DNA of 64,000 nucleotides from WS-7 sp036505295 (GCA_036505295.1 DASXTQ010000034.1:1-64000); one strand, 5' to 3'. Shown: positions 43,863 through 53,430, numbered from the stretch's first letter. Notes: generated by a model not told the origin, from the letters alone. Program-made: numbers and translations.

Positions 43863-44606
43863 ATGCGCTTCTCGATCCTGACTTTGAACCCGGGGTTCTT
43901 CTCCGGGTCGCTGGACGAGGGCATGATCCGGATCGCCCGGGAGAAGGGGCTCCTTGAGGTCGTGATCGTTCCAATCCGCGACTTTACGTCCGACCGCTAC
44001 GGCACGACCGACGATTATCCGTACGGGGGCGGCGCAGGCATGGTGATGAAAGCGGAGCCGATCCTGCGTTCCTACGAGAGCGTGCGCCGGCGGGCGGGCG
44101 CTGTTTCGCCCCGCGCGCTGGTTACATCGCCTCAGGGACGCCGATTCACGCAGGGCTGGGCGCAGGAGCTCAAAGATGCGCCCGAGATCGCGGTGCTGTG
44201 CGGGCGATACAAAGGGATCGACGAGCGGGTCATTTCGCTCCTGGGCGCCGAGGAGGTTTCGATCGGCGACTACGTCCTCTCGGGCGGGGAAGCGGCATCG
44301 ATCGTGATCCTGGACTCGCTGGCGCGACTCATCCCGGGGGTGCTGGGGGACGCGGAATCCGCGGAGGCGGACTCCTTTTCAGAGCCGCTTTTGGACGCCC
44401 CCGTGTACACTCGCCCCGAAGAGTTCCGGGGGCTCACCGTCCCAGAGGTCTTGCTGAGCGGAAATCACGAGCGCATCCGGTTGTGGCGGCGCCGCGAAGC
44501 GCTCCGCCGAACATGGCACCGGCGTCCCGATCTGTTCCTCGGGCGCTCGTTGAGCGACGAAGACCGATCGCTATTGGACGAGATAATGGAGGAGGGGGAA
44601 CCATGA
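43863..44606 (+). CDS. trmD: tRNA (guanine-N1)-methyltransferase
   Basis: A 247-residue SPOUT methyltransferase that makes m1G37 in tRNAs reading CNN codons. It has DDYPYGGGAGMVMK, LVTSPQGRRFTQ, LCGRYKGIDERV and the AdoMet knot SIGDYVLSGGE. Length is usual. Coupled to rplS by ATGA. Confidence 0.97.
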   Translation: MRFSILTLNPGFFSGSLDEGMIRIAREKGLLEVVIVPIRDFTSDRYGTTDDYPYGGGAGMVMKAEPILRSYESVRRRAGAVSPRALVTSPQGRRFTQGWAQELKDAPEIAVLCGRYKGIDERVISLLGAEEVSIGDYVLSGGEAASIVILDSLARLIPGVLGDAESAEADSFSEPLLDAPVYTRPEEFRGLTVPEVLLSGNHERIRLWRRREALRRTWHRRPDLFLGRSLSDEDRSLLDEIMEEGEP

Positions 44607-44965
44607 GCACGGTGGAGCGTTTCGAAAACCGATTCAAAACGGATCGGAAGATGGAGTTTGCTCCCGGCGACACGATCAAGGTTTACGTGCGCGTGATCGA
44701 GGGAGAGAAAGAGCGCTCCCAGATCTTTCAAGGCGTCGTGACCAACATCCGCGGAAGCGGGATGCGCCAGAGCTTCACGGTCCGCAAGGTATCCGGAGGC
44801 GTCGGAGTCGAGAGGACGTTCCCGCTTCATTCCCCGGCCGTGGCCAAGATCGACCTGGCGCGCAAGGGGAAGGTTCGCAGGGCGAAGCTCTTCTACTTGA
44901 GAGGGAAGCGGGGCAAGTCGGCGAAGGTCGGCGAGCGCGAGAAGCTGAACCCCGAAAGCGCCTAG
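44603..44965 (+). CDS. rplS: 50S ribosomal protein L19
   Basis: A 120-residue L19 with FAPGDTIKVYVRVIEGEKER, FQGVVTNIRGSGM and the C-terminal AKLFYLRGKRGKSAK. GGAGGGGG lies before the ATG. It sits at the 30S/50S interface. Confidence 0.97.
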   Translation: MSTVERFENRFKTDRKMEFAPGDTIKVYVRVIEGEKERSQIFQGVVTNIRGSGMRQSFTVRKVSGGVGVERTFPLHSPAVAKIDLARKGKVRRAKLFYLRGKRGKSAKVGEREKLNPESA

Positions 44966-44980
44966 ACCGAACCTCCGACG

Positions 44981-45619
44981 ATGGCGCGCCGGGGACTCGC
45001 CCGCTTCGATGACGGCTATCGCGCCCGCTGGGGCGACCTCCTCGCGGGGGTCGACGAAGCGGGTCGAGGACCGCTCGCGGGTCCGGTCGTCGCCGCGTGC
45101 GTCGTGCTCCGGGCGGGTACCAGGCTGCCGGGCGTCCGCGACTCGAAGGTGATGACCGCGGCGGAGCGCGAAGAGGCGTTCGAGCGGATTCGCGTCCAGG
45201 CGGTCGCGATGGGAGTCGGGGTGGGGAGCGTGATGGAGGTGGATGCGTTCAACATCCGCATGGCCTCTCTCCTCGCCATGCGCCGTGCGGTCCTGGCTCT
45301 GGGGATGACGCCCCAGGGCTTTCTCGTTGATGGTCTGGATGCGCTCGTCTGCGACGCCCCCTGCGAAGCCGTCGTGGACGGCGACGCGAAGAGCCTCGCG
45401 GTCGCGGCCGCCTCGGTCCTCGCAAAGGTGACGCGCGACGCCATGATGGACGAGCAGGCGCTGTCGTATCCGCTGTATGGATTCGAGCACAACAAGGGGT
45501 ACGCGACGCCGGAGCACTTCGAGGCGCTCCGGCTCCACGGACCCTGTGGGATTCATCGGAAGAGCTTCCGCCCCGTCCGGGAGCTTCTCTTCGTGCAGGA
45601 GGTTTTGGAGGGCTTCTGA
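44981..45619 (+). CDS. rnhB: Ribonuclease HII
   Basis: A 212-residue type 2 RNase H. The catalytic carboxylates are in AGVDEAGRGPLAGPVVAA (Asp-Glu), in RDSKVM, and in KVTRD. It removes ribonucleotides from DNA. 15 bases after rplS. Confidence 0.95.
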   Translation: MARRGLARFDDGYRARWGDLLAGVDEAGRGPLAGPVVAACVVLRAGTRLPGVRDSKVMTAAEREEAFERIRVQAVAMGVGVGSVMEVDAFNIRMASLLAMRRAVLALGMTPQGFLVDGLDALVCDAPCEAVVDGDAKSLAVAAASVLAKVTRDAMMDEQALSYPLYGFEHNKGYATPEHFEALRLHGPCGIHRKSFRPVRELLFVQEVLEGF

Positions 45620-45649
45620 AGCCGGAAGCGTCTCGGGAGTGGGGGCGGG

Positions 45650-46030
45650 ATGTGGCGTGAGAGGGCGGCGCGTTGCGGCGAGAGAATCGCCGCGGAGTTT
45701 CTGATGCTTCGCGGGTTGGATGTGGTGGACCGGAACGTGAGGGTGGGGCGTGGGGAGATCGACCTCGTCGCCCGCGACCGGGATCAAGTCGTCTTTATCG
45801 AGGTGAAGTTCCGGACCGCCGGGGGGCGCGCGACGGCTCTGGACGCGGTGGGCCAGAAGAAGCGGGAGGACGTGGCGAGGGCCGCGGCAGGCTATCTCTC
45901 GCGCCGGGGCCTGCTCGATCGGCCGGTGCGCTTTGACGTGATCGGGATCACGTGGAGGGCAGATGGGGAGGAGCTCCTCGTCCAGCACGTACCCAATGCC
46001 TACCCGGGAGGTCGGAACCAGTTCTTCTGA
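45650..46030 (+). CDS. yraN: YraN/UPF0102 endonuclease-like protein
   Basis: A 126-residue protein of the restriction-endonuclease-like fold; the D-E-x-K site is visible as GEIDLVARDRDQVVFIEVK, with LDAVGQKKR behind it. Function of the family is still unclear; it is conserved next to rnhB. It ends inside the start of the next gene. Confidence 0.88.
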   Translation: MWRERAARCGERIAAEFLMLRGLDVVDRNVRVGRGEIDLVARDRDQVVFIEVKFRTAGGRATALDAVGQKKREDVARAAAGYLSRRGLLDRPVRFDVIGITWRADGEELLVQHVPNAYPGGRNQFF

Positions 46031-47210
46031 TCCGCGCGCCGTTTCGGCGGCGAAGCGGATCCTCATCCTGCACGTCCGCGCGGGCGTGGGGCACGAGCGC
46101 GCGGCCCGCGCGGTCGAAGAGGCACTGCGCTCTCTCGATCCAACGTGCGAGCCGATCGTGCGCGACGCTCTGGATTTCTCCTCGCCGTTTCTCCGGCGCT
46201 TCTACGCTTCCTCCTACAACCGTCTCGTCGATCGCGTGCCCCGAATCTGGGGCTTCTTCTACCGTCGCGCCGAGGAGATCCCTGCGAAGAGTTTCCGGCA
46301 ACGGCTCCGGTCCGCGATCGTCGCGGCCGGCTGCCGTGACTTCGTGACCGCCGCCCGCCGGTTCAAGGCGGACGCCATCCTGTGCACGCAGTTTCTACCG
46401 GTGGAGGTCTTTTCACTCTTTCGCGAGCGCGGATTGGTCGCGGTTCCGGTCTACTGCGCGGTGACCGACTTCTCGATCCACCCGATCTGGGTCTACCCGG
46501 GCATCGACCACTACTTCGTCGCGACCGAATCCGCGAAGGAGCAGTTGGTCGCGACGGGCGTCGTGCATGCCGATCGCATCGAGGTGACGGGCATTCCCAT
46601 CGATCCCAAGTTCGCGACCGGCGTCGGGATGGAAGCCGCGCGGCGTACGCTCGGGCTCGACCCGGACCCGAATCGGCTCACGCTCCTCCTGATGGGGGGT
46701 GGATTCGGATGGGGGCCGATGGAGGAGATGGTCGAGGCCGTACTCAGGCTGCCGGAGAGCGTTCAGGCTCTCGTGATCGCGGGAAGGAATGACGCGTTGC
46801 GGCTCAGGTTGGCGAGGCTCGTGGCCGGGCAGGAGCGGAGGATCCAGATCCACGGATTCACGGATCGCGTGCACCTCTTTCTTGAGGCCGCCGATCTCCT
46901 CGTCGGCAAGGCCGGGGGGCTCACGTCGAGCGAGGCCATGGCGCGCGGCGTCCCGATCGTGGCACTACGACCGATTCCGGGCCAGGAGGAGAGAAACGTC
47001 GATTACCTACAAGAGTCCGGCGCCGCGGTGCGGGTCCATGATCTCTTCGAGCTCAGGGTTCGGCTGGCGCACTTTCTCTCCAACCGGGCCGACCTGGAAC
47101 GGATGAAGGCGAATGCGCGTGCGATCGGGCGCCCGCGGTCCGCGTTTCAGGTCGCGGAGTCGATCCTCAGCCGATTGACACCCACCGGACCGGGTGGTAA
47201 CATCTCTTGA
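45963..47210 (+). CDS. MGDG-synthase/MurG-like glycosyltransferase (GT28 family)
   Basis: A 415-residue GT-B enzyme. N-terminal Rossmann strand RILILHVRAGVGHERAARAV, a mid-segment YPGIDHYFVATESAKEQL, and a donor-binding C-terminal domain with GGGFGWGPMEEM, FTDRVHLFLEAADLLVGKAGGLTSSEAMARGVP. This GGLTxxEAxxxGxP pattern is that of monogalactosyl-diacylglycerol synthases and UgtP. It probably makes a glycolipid at the inner membrane, or a related glycan. The ATG at 45963 has GGAGGG five bases ahead; ATG 45996 is an alternative. Confidence 0.85.
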   Translation: MGRSSSSSTYPMPTREVGTSSSDPRAVSAAKRILILHVRAGVGHERAARAVEEALRSLDPTCEPIVRDALDFSSPFLRRFYASSYNRLVDRVPRIWGFFYRRAEEIPAKSFRQRLRSAIVAAGCRDFVTAARRFKADAILCTQFLPVEVFSLFRERGLVAVPVYCAVTDFSIHPIWVYPGIDHYFVATESAKEQLVATGVVHADRIEVTGIPIDPKFATGVGMEAARRTLGLDPDPNRLTLLLMGGGFGWGPMEEMVEAVLRLPESVQALVIAGRNDALRLRLARLVAGQERRIQIHGFTDRVHLFLEAADLLVGKAGGLTSSEAMARGVPIVALRPIPGQEERNVDYLQESGAAVRVHDLFELRVRLAHFLSNRADLERMKANARAIGRPRSAFQVAESILSRLTPTGPGGNIS

Positions 47211-47794
47211 TGTCGAAAACCGCCGCAAATGACGTTGCCGCAGAGGGATCGCTTGAGCCGGGTGAAGGCCGTGAGACCCGCCAGGGTGTCCTGCTCGTCA
47301 TCACGGGACCCGGCAAAGGAAAGACCACGTCGGCGTTCGGATGTGCCCTCCGCGCGCATGGTCACGGATTCTCGATCGCGATCATCCAGTTCATGAAGGG
47401 ACGCATCTACGGGGAGCTGGATACGCTCCGATCGCTGCCGCGCGTCGAGGTTTGGCAGTTCGGGCGGGTCGCGTTTGTGGACCCCAAGAATCCCGACCCG
47501 AAGGATCGCGAGCTCGCGCGCCAGGGGCTCGACAAGGCGTGGGAGATCGTGCGCGCGGCGAAGCACGACCTCCTGATCCTGGACGAGGTCAACGTCGTCG
47601 CCGATTTCGGGCTCGTCCCCGTGGAGGAAGTTCTGGCGCTGGCGAAGGCGCGTCCCAAGTGGATGGACATGATCTGGACCGGGCGGAGCGCGCCGGAGGC
47701 GATGGTGGAGCTCGCGGACACGGTGAGCGAGGTGCGCGAAATCAAGCACCACTACCGGAAAGGAATCGAATCGCGCGCCGGGATGGAATATTGA
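47210..47794 (+). CDS. cobO: Cob(I)alamin adenosyltransferase (CobA/BtuR type)
   Basis: A 194-residue P-loop enzyme (ITGPGKGKTTSAFG) with AIIQFMKG and LLILDEVNVVADFGLV. It transfers the adenosyl group of ATP to cob(I)alamin, giving adenosylcobalamin. It heads a run of MeaB-type GTPase and mutase subunits that need this cofactor. Shares one base with the previous stop (TGATG). Confidence 0.93.
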   Translation: MSKTAANDVAAEGSLEPGEGRETRQGVLLVITGPGKGKTTSAFGCALRAHGHGFSIAIIQFMKGRIYGELDTLRSLPRVEVWQFGRVAFVDPKNPDPKDRELARQGLDKAWEIVRAAKHDLLILDEVNVVADFGLVPVEEVLALAKARPKWMDMIWTGRSAPEAMVELADTVSEVREIKHHYRKGIESRAGMEY

Positions 47795-48789
47795 CGGCTC
47801 CGAAACGGAGCGAGGAATCGCCGTCTCTTTCGTCTACCCTAGTCCAAGATTTGCTGCGCGGAGACGCGCGATCCCTTGCCCGGGCCATGAGCCTGGTCGA
47901 GAACGGCGCTCCCGGGGCGGATGCCCTTCTGGATGAGATCTACGGCGCCCGGCCCCCGGCGCCCCGCGTGGGGATCACCGGTCCGCCCGGGGCTGGAAAG
48001 AGCACCTTGGTCGCCGAAATGGCGCTCCTCCTCCGCCGGCAGGGGCGGCGCCTGGGGGTGATCGCGGTCGACCCGACGAGCCCCTATACCGGCGGTGCGA
48101 TCCTCGGCGACCGCGTGCGCATGAGCGAGCTTTCGACCGACCCGGGTGTTTTCATTCGCAGCATGGCCACCCGAGGCAGTCTCGGAGGGCTTGCGGCGCG
48201 GACCGAAGAGCTGTGTGAGCTCCTTTCCGCATGGGGGAGCGATCTCACGCTGATCGAGACGGTGGGCGTCGGACAGTCGGAGCTGGATGTGGCCCAGGCC
48301 GCCGATACCACCGTGGTGGTCCTGACCCCCGAGTCGGGGGACGCGATCCAATCCCTGAAGGCGGGGTTGATGGAGATCGCCGACATCTTCGTCGTGAACA
48401 AGGCGGACCACGCGGGCGCGGATCAGCTCGCCGCGGGGATCCGCTCGGCGCTCGGGTTGCGCCCTCCGGCGCCGTGGCGCCCGCCGATCGTGAAAACGAT
48501 CGCCACCGGACGACAGGGGATCGAGGAGCTGAACGAGGCGATCGAGAAGCACCGGGCCCACCTCGGGGATCCCGGCGTGTCGGAAGGGCTCCGGCGCGAG
48601 AAGATCCGTGCCCGCCTGAAGAACGCGGTGCGCGAGCGACTCCTCGAGGGAGCCTGGGAACGGAAGGGCTTGGGAGCGCTCCTGGACCGGGCCGCGGATC
48701 AGGTGCTTCACGGGACGATTTCCCCGTATCGCGCGGCGCGGGATCTCATCGAAAGGATGACGGACCATGGCGAACGCAGCCCGAACTGA
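47791..48789 (+). CDS. meaB: MeaB/ArgK-type GTPase, mutase chaperone
   Basis: A 332-residue G3E GTPase that loads and protects adenosylcobalamin mutases. Walker A GITGPPGAGKSTLVAEM, Switch regions with DPTSPYTGGAILGDR (metal site), ETVGVGQSE and NKADHAG. TTG start overlaps the adenosyltransferase stop (TTGA). It overlaps the mutase large subunit by 23 bases. It probably serves the isobutyryl-CoA-type mutase, and possibly also the methylmalonyl-CoA mutase at 61284. Confidence 0.92.
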   Translation: MTAPKRSEESPSLSSTLVQDLLRGDARSLARAMSLVENGAPGADALLDEIYGARPPAPRVGITGPPGAGKSTLVAEMALLLRRQGRRLGVIAVDPTSPYTGGAILGDRVRMSELSTDPGVFIRSMATRGSLGGLAARTEELCELLSAWGSDLTLIETVGVGQSELDVAQAADTTVVVLTPESGDAIQSLKAGLMEIADIFVVNKADHAGADQLAAGIRSALGLRPPAPWRPPIVKTIATGRQGIEELNEAIEKHRAHLGDPGVSEGLRREKIRARLKNAVRERLLEGAWERKGLGALLDRAADQVLHGTISPYRAARDLIERMTDHGERSPN

Positions 48790-50455
48790 TACGGCGGCGA
48801 CGCGCGCCGAGCCCGAATCCGGGCGCGCCGAAGCCGCGCCGAAGCCGCACGCTCCGGAAACCGCGGAAGCACCCGTGCCGCTCTTCGAGACGCTCTCCGG
48901 CATCCCGGTTCGGCCGCTCTATACGCCCGAAGACGTGAAACCCGGCCTCGAAGAGAGGCTGGGCAAGCCCGGTCAGTTTCCCTTCACGCGCGGCCTCCAC
49001 CCCGAGATGTACCGCACACGGATCTGGACGATGCGCCAGTTCGCAGGCTTCGGAACCGCGGAGCACACGAACCAGCGTTTCCACTACCTCCTCGCTCAAG
49101 GCATGACGGGCCTATCGACCGCGTTCGACATGCCGACCCTGATGGGCTACGACGCGGACCACGCGATGGCGCTTGGCGAGGTCGGACGCGAGGGGGTGGC
49201 GATTTCCTCGCTCGAGGACATGGAGATCCTCTTCCGGGGCATCCCGCTCGATCAGGTCACGACGTCGATGACCATCAATGCCCCGGCGATCGTCCTCCTG
49301 GCGATGTACGTGGCGATCGCCGAGAAGCAGGGGATCCCGCCCAAGAAGCTCGGCGGTACCGTCCAGGCGGACATGCTGAAGGAGTTCATCGCACAAAAGG
49401 AGTGGATCTGCCCGCCGCGTCCCTCGGTCAAGATCTGCGTCGACATGATCGAATGGTGCGCCGAGCACATGCCCAGGTGGAATTCGATTTCGATCAGCGG
49501 CTACCACATCCGCGAAGCGGGCGCCACCGCGGTCCAGGAGCTGGCCTTCACGATCGCCGACGGGATCGGGTACGTGGAGGAGTGCCTGAAGCGCGGCATG
49601 GACGTCGATGCCTTCGCGCAAAGGCTCTCCTTCTTTTGGGACGTCCACAACGACTTCTTCGAGGAAATCGCGAAATTCCGGGCCGGCCGGCGCATCTGGG
49701 CGAAGCTCATGCGCGACCGCTTCCAGGCGAAGAATCCGCGCAGCTGGATGCTTCGGACCCACGCGCAGACCGCGGGCGTCTCGCTTACCGCGCAACAGCC
49801 GCTCAACAACGTCGCGCGGGTCGCGATCCAGGCCCTGGCCGCCGTGCTCGGCGGGACGCAGTCGCTGCACACGAACTCCATGGACGAGACCCTGGCGCTT
49901 CCGACCGAGGAGGCCGCGACCGTCGCGCTCCGCACCCAGCAGATCATCGCTCACGAGACGGGCGTCGCGAACGTGGTGGATCCCTTTGGAGGGTCCTATT
50001 TCCTCGAGGCCCTCACCGATCGCATGGAGGAGGAGGCCATGGAGTATCTCCGGCGTATCGACGGGATGGGGGGAATCATCCAGGCCGTGGAGCAGGGATT
50101 TCCGCAGAAGGAGATCGCCGATTCGGCCTATCGGTTCCAAATGCAAGTCGAGGAGGGCCGCCGCATCATCGTGGGGGTCAACCGCTTCGGTGGCGAGGAG
50201 GAGGTTTCCATTCCGGTTCTCAAGATCGATCCGGAGATCGAGCGGCGCCAGATCGAGCGCGTGCGCGCGGTGCGGGCGCGCCGCGACGCGGCGCGTTGGG
50301 AACGCGCGATGGGCGATCTGCGCGACGCGTGCATGAGCGACAAGAACCTCGTGCCGTTTGTGCTCGACGCCGTCCGGGCGTACGCGACCCTCGGCGAGAT
50401 CTCCGACGTGTTTCGCGAGGCCTACGGCGTCTACCGCGAGCCCGCGGTCTTCTAG
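48767..50455 (+). CDS. icmA: Acyl-CoA mutase large subunit, isobutyryl-CoA mutase type
   Basis: A 562-residue adenosylcobalamin-dependent mutase catalytic subunit (IcmA of Streptomyces is about 566). After an Ala/Glu-rich N-terminus it runs MRQFAGFGTAEHTN, STAFDMPTLMGYD, SISGYHIREAGATAVQE, RTHAQTAGVSLT and SLHTNSMDETLALP. The two substrate-defining positions are Phe92 and Gln210 (QKEWICPP), 118 residues apart; they correspond to Phe80/Gln198 of isobutyryl-CoA mutase, not Tyr89/Arg207 of methylmalonyl-CoA mutase. Ala119 occupies the site that is Asp in 2-hydroxyisobutyryl-CoA mutase. So isobutyryl-CoA/n-butyryl-CoA interconversion is predicted. The B12 subunit follows. Confidence 0.85.
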   Translation: MANAARTDTAATRAEPESGRAEAAPKPHAPETAEAPVPLFETLSGIPVRPLYTPEDVKPGLEERLGKPGQFPFTRGLHPEMYRTRIWTMRQFAGFGTAEHTNQRFHYLLAQGMTGLSTAFDMPTLMGYDADHAMALGEVGREGVAISSLEDMEILFRGIPLDQVTTSMTINAPAIVLLAMYVAIAEKQGIPPKKLGGTVQADMLKEFIAQKEWICPPRPSVKICVDMIEWCAEHMPRWNSISISGYHIREAGATAVQELAFTIADGIGYVEECLKRGMDVDAFAQRLSFFWDVHNDFFEEIAKFRAGRRIWAKLMRDRFQAKNPRSWMLRTHAQTAGVSLTAQQPLNNVARVAIQALAAVLGGTQSLHTNSMDETLALPTEEAATVALRTQQIIAHETGVANVVDPFGGSYFLEALTDRMEEEAMEYLRRIDGMGGIIQAVEQGFPQKEIADSAYRFQMQVEEGRRIIVGVNRFGGEEEVSIPVLKIDPEIERRQIERVRAVRARRDAARWERAMGDLRDACMSDKNLVPFVLDAVRAYATLGEISDVFREAYGVYREPAVF

Positions 50456-50470
50456 GAGAACGGGGATTTC

Positions 50471-50896
50471 ATGGCGAGAAAGATCCGGGTGCTGGTCGGG
50501 AAGGCGGGGCTGGACGGGCATGACCGCGGAGCCAAGGTAGTCGCGAGCGCGATGCGCGACGCGGGCTTCGAGGTGATCTACACGGGCCTTCACCAGACCC
50601 CGGAGATGATCGTCCAGGCCGCGATCCAGGAAGACGTCGACGCGGTCGCGCTCTCGATCCTCTCGGGCGCCCACATGACGCTTTTCCCCCGCGTTCTCGC
50701 CCTCATGCGTGAGAAGGGAATCGGCGACGTCCTCCTCACGGGGGGCGGGATCATTCCGAAGGAGGACATGACCGCGCTGAAACAGGCGGGCGTCGGGGAG
50801 CTGTTCGGGCCGGGCACTCCGACCACCGCGATCATCGATTACATCCGAAGCGTGTCCCGCGAGAAGCGATCCGCACAGGCCGGTTCCGCCCGATGA
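50471..50896 (+). CDS. icmB: Mutase small subunit, B12-binding
   Basis: A 141-residue cobalamin-binding domain. The lower axial ligand is His17 in GLDGHDRGAK; LSILSGAHMTLFP and GGGIIPKEDM complete the Rossmann B12 site. IcmB-type size. It lies 15 bases after the large subunit and ends by ATGA with the CoA-transferase gene. As the only B12 domain in the window, it may also serve the methylmalonyl-CoA mutase at 61284-62810. Confidence 0.92.
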   Translation: MARKIRVLVGKAGLDGHDRGAKVVASAMRDAGFEVIYTGLHQTPEMIVQAAIQEDVDAVALSILSGAHMTLFPRVLALMREKGIGDVLLTGGGIIPKEDMTALKQAGVGELFGPGTPTTAIIDYIRSVSREKRSAQAGSAR

Positions 50897-51609
50897 ACAA
50901 GGTCGTCCGGAGCGCGCGCGAGGCGCTGGAGCGGGCCATGGTCCGGGACGGCGCGACGATTCTTTTCGGCGGCTTCGGGCTGTGCGGCATACCCGAGAAC
51001 ATGATCCTCGCGCTGCGCGATTCCGGCGTCAAAGACCTGACCTGCGTCTCGAACAATGCCGGGGTCGACGACTGGGGCCTGGGGCTTCTGCTCCAAACGA
51101 AGCAAATTCGAAAGATGATTTCGACCTACGTGGGCGAGAACCAGATCTTCGAGCGCCAGTTCTTGAGCGGCGAGCTGGAAGTCGAGCTGGTCCCGCAGGG
51201 TACCCTCGCCGAGCGGGTGCGCGCCGGGGGCGCCGGAATCGGCGGGTTCTATACCCCAACCGGCGTCGGCACCGTGGTCGCGGAGGGTAAGGAGCTCCGC
51301 GTCATGCACGGGCGCGAGTACGTGCTCGAGATGCCGATCCGCGGCGACTTCGCGTTTGTGAAGGCATACCGAGGGGACCGGAGCGGAAACCTCGTGTACC
51401 GCATGTCCGCGCGAAATTTCAACCCGGTGTTCGCGACCGCCTCGGAGCACACGGTCGCCGAGGTGGAGCAGCTGGTCGAGTCCGGAGCCATCGACCCGGA
51501 TACGGTCATCACGCCCGGAGTCTTCGTCGACACCATTTTCCAGGGGACGTATGGACCCAAGCGAATTGAAAAGAGAACGAATCGTCCGAAGAGCCGCGCT
51601 CGAGCTTAA
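50893..51609 (+). CDS. scoA: 3-oxoacid CoA-transferase subunit A
   Basis: A 238-residue alpha subunit of the SCOT/AtoD family (ILFGGFGLCGIPENMI, SNNAGVDDWGLG, FYTPTGVGT). With the beta subunit it moves CoA between succinyl-CoA and acetoacetate or a fatty acid. Its 3' end overlaps subunit B by 59 bases. Context: activation of C4 acids for the downstream beta-oxidation genes. Confidence 0.93.
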   Translation: MNKVVRSAREALERAMVRDGATILFGGFGLCGIPENMILALRDSGVKDLTCVSNNAGVDDWGLGLLLQTKQIRKMISTYVGENQIFERQFLSGELEVELVPQGTLAERVRAGGAGIGGFYTPTGVGTVVAEGKELRVMHGREYVLEMPIRGDFAFVKAYRGDRSGNLVYRMSARNFNPVFATASEHTVAEVEQLVESGAIDPDTVITPGVFVDTIFQGTYGPKRIEKRTNRPKSRARA

Positions 51610-52213
51610 GGACGGCTTCTACGTCAATCTCGGGATCGGGATGCCGACGCTCGTGGCGAGCCATATCCCGCCGGGAATCCAGGTTACTCTGCAGTCCGAG
51701 AACGGAATTCTGGGCGTCGGTCCGTACCCTATCGAGGGGGAAGAGGACGCGGACCTGATCAACGCCGGGAAGGAAACCGTGACCGTGCTCCCCGGCGCGT
51801 CCTTTTTCTCGAGTGCCGACTCGTTCGCGATGGTGCGCGGAGGCCACGTGGACCTCACGATCCTCGGCGCGATGGAAGTGGACCAGGATGGTAATCTCGC
51901 CAACTGGATGGTTCCTGGGAAGATGGTCAAGGGAATGGGCGGAGCGATGGATCTGGTCGCGGGGGCGAAACGGGTCGTCGTGACGATGCTTCATACCGCC
52001 AAGGACGGGAGCTCGAAGATCCTCAAAAAGTGCACCTTGCCGCTCACGGGGAAGAAAGCGGTCGATCTCATCATCACCGATCTCGCGGTTATGGAGGTCA
52101 CCCCGCAGGGGCTCAAGCTTCAAGAGCGCGCGCCCGGCGTCACCGTGGATGAAATCCTGAAATCGACCGACGCGGAGCTCATGGTCGAGGAAGTCTGCGA
52201 GATGCCGGTCTGA
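51551..52213 (+). CDS. scoB: 3-oxoacid CoA-transferase subunit B
   Basis: A 220-residue beta subunit with the catalytic Glu50 in LQSENGILGVG, VNLGIGMPTLVA and MDLVAGAKRVVV. The start lies inside the scoA gene; the overlap of 59 bases implies coupled synthesis of the two subunits. Confidence 0.94.
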   Translation: MDPSELKRERIVRRAALELKDGFYVNLGIGMPTLVASHIPPGIQVTLQSENGILGVGPYPIEGEEDADLINAGKETVTVLPGASFFSSADSFAMVRGGHVDLTILGAMEVDQDGNLANWMVPGKMVKGMGGAMDLVAGAKRVVVTMLHTAKDGSSKILKKCTLPLTGKKAVDLIITDLAVMEVTPQGLKLQERAPGVTVDEILKSTDAELMVEEVCEMPV

Positions 52214-52230
52214 CCGGCGCGAGGACCCGG

Positions 52231-53430
52231 ATGGAAACGATGGCGGAGACCAGATCCAACGACCTCTACGAGCTGACCGAGGAGCAGACCCGCTTGCGCG
52301 ACATGCTTCGCGAGTTCGCCGACGGGGAGGTGGCGCCCAAGGCGGCGCGCTACGACGAGCAGAACGAGTTTCCCTGGGACAACGTCAAGAAGATGCGCGA
52401 GCTCGGCCTCTTCGGGATGATCTTCCCGGAAGAGTACGGCGGCTTGGGCCTCGACACCCTGTCCTACGTCATCGCGGTGGAGGAGATCTCCCGCGCGTGC
52501 GCCTCGACCGGAATCACCCTGGCGGCGCACGTCTCGCTGGGCACCTCCCCCATCTACAATTTCGGCACGGCGGAGCAGAAGCGGAAATACCTCCCGGCGC
52601 TCTGCTCCGGCGAGAAGCTCGCCGCATTCGGCCTCACCGAGCCGGAGGCGGGCTCCGACGCCGGCGGCACCAAGACCCGCGCGGTAGCCGAGGGGGATCA
52701 TTACGTCGTCAACGGCCGCAAGATCTACATCACGAACGGCTCGGTGTGCGGGACCGCCGTGTTCACCGCCGTCACGACCCCGGGAATCGGTGTGAAAGGG
52801 ATCTCCGCGTTCATCATCGAGAAGGGAACCCCGGGATTCAGCGCGGGGACGCGCGAGAAAAAGCTCGGGCACCGGGCGAGCGACACGGTCGAGCTGCTCT
52901 TCGAGAACGTCAAACTCCCGAAGGAGAACCTCCTCGAGCGTGAGGGGAAGGAAGGCCAGGGTTTCACGCAATTCATGAAAACGCTCGACGGGGGTCGGAT
53001 CTCGATCGGCGCGATGTCGATCGGCATCGCGCAGGCCTCGCTCGACGCGGCGCTCCGCTACTCGCGCCAGCGCAGGCAATTCGGCAAGGCGATCGCGGAG
53101 TTTCAGGCGATCCAGCTTCTCCTCGCCGACATGGTTACCGAGATCGAAGCGGCCCGGCTCCTCGTCTACCAGACGGCGCGCATGAAGGATCGCGGCGCGC
53201 CGATCACGCGCCATGGGGCGATGGCCAAGCTCATGGCCTCCACCGTGGCGATGAGGGCGGCGGACACCGCGATCCAGATCCACGGCGGGGCGGGTTACAT
53301 GACCGATCATCCCGTGGAACGCTATTTCCGGGACGCCAAGCTGATGGAAATCGGTGAGGGCACGTCTCAAATCCAGCGTCTTGTCATCGCTCGGGAACTA
53401 TTGCGGGAGGCGGAAGGCATCGCGCGGTAG
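52231..53430 (+). CDS. Acyl-CoA dehydrogenase
   Basis: A 399-residue flavoprotein of the short-chain acyl-CoA dehydrogenase class: GLTEPEAGSDAGGTKT, YITNGS, RRQFGKAIAEFQAIQ, QIHGGAGYMTDHPVER and the catalytic-base region EIGEGTSQIQR. By position it may be the butyryl-CoA dehydrogenase of the cluster; chain-length preference cannot be assigned. GACCCGG precedes the ATG; a second ATG lies nine bases downstream. Confidence 0.92.
   Translation: METMAETRSNDLYELTEEQTRLRDMLREFADGEVAPKAARYDEQNEFPWDNVKKMRELGLFGMIFPEEYGGLGLDTLSYVIAVEEISRACASTGITLAAHVSLGTSPIYNFGTAEQKRKYLPALCSGEKLAAFGLTEPEAGSDAGGTKTRAVAEGDHYVVNGRKIYITNGSVCGTAVFTAVTTPGIGVKGISAFIIEKGTPGFSAGTREKKLGHRASDTVELLFENVKLPKENLLEREGKEGQGFTQFMKTLDGGRISIGAMSIGIAQASLDAALRYSRQRRQFGKAIAEFQAIQLLLADMVTEIEAARLLVYQTARMKDRGAPITRHGAMAKLMASTVAMRAADTAIQIHGGAGYMTDHPVERYFRDAKLMEIGEGTSQIQRLVIARELLREAEGIAR

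Noticed and set aside
48767..50455. Calling the first mutase methylmalonyl-CoA mutase
   Set aside because: The Phe/Gln pair at the two substrate positions fits isobutyryl-CoA mutase instead.
49112..50674. A 520-codon minus-strand open frame
   Set aside because: Antisense to the mutase subunits, His/Arg/Asp-rich with no recognisable domain.
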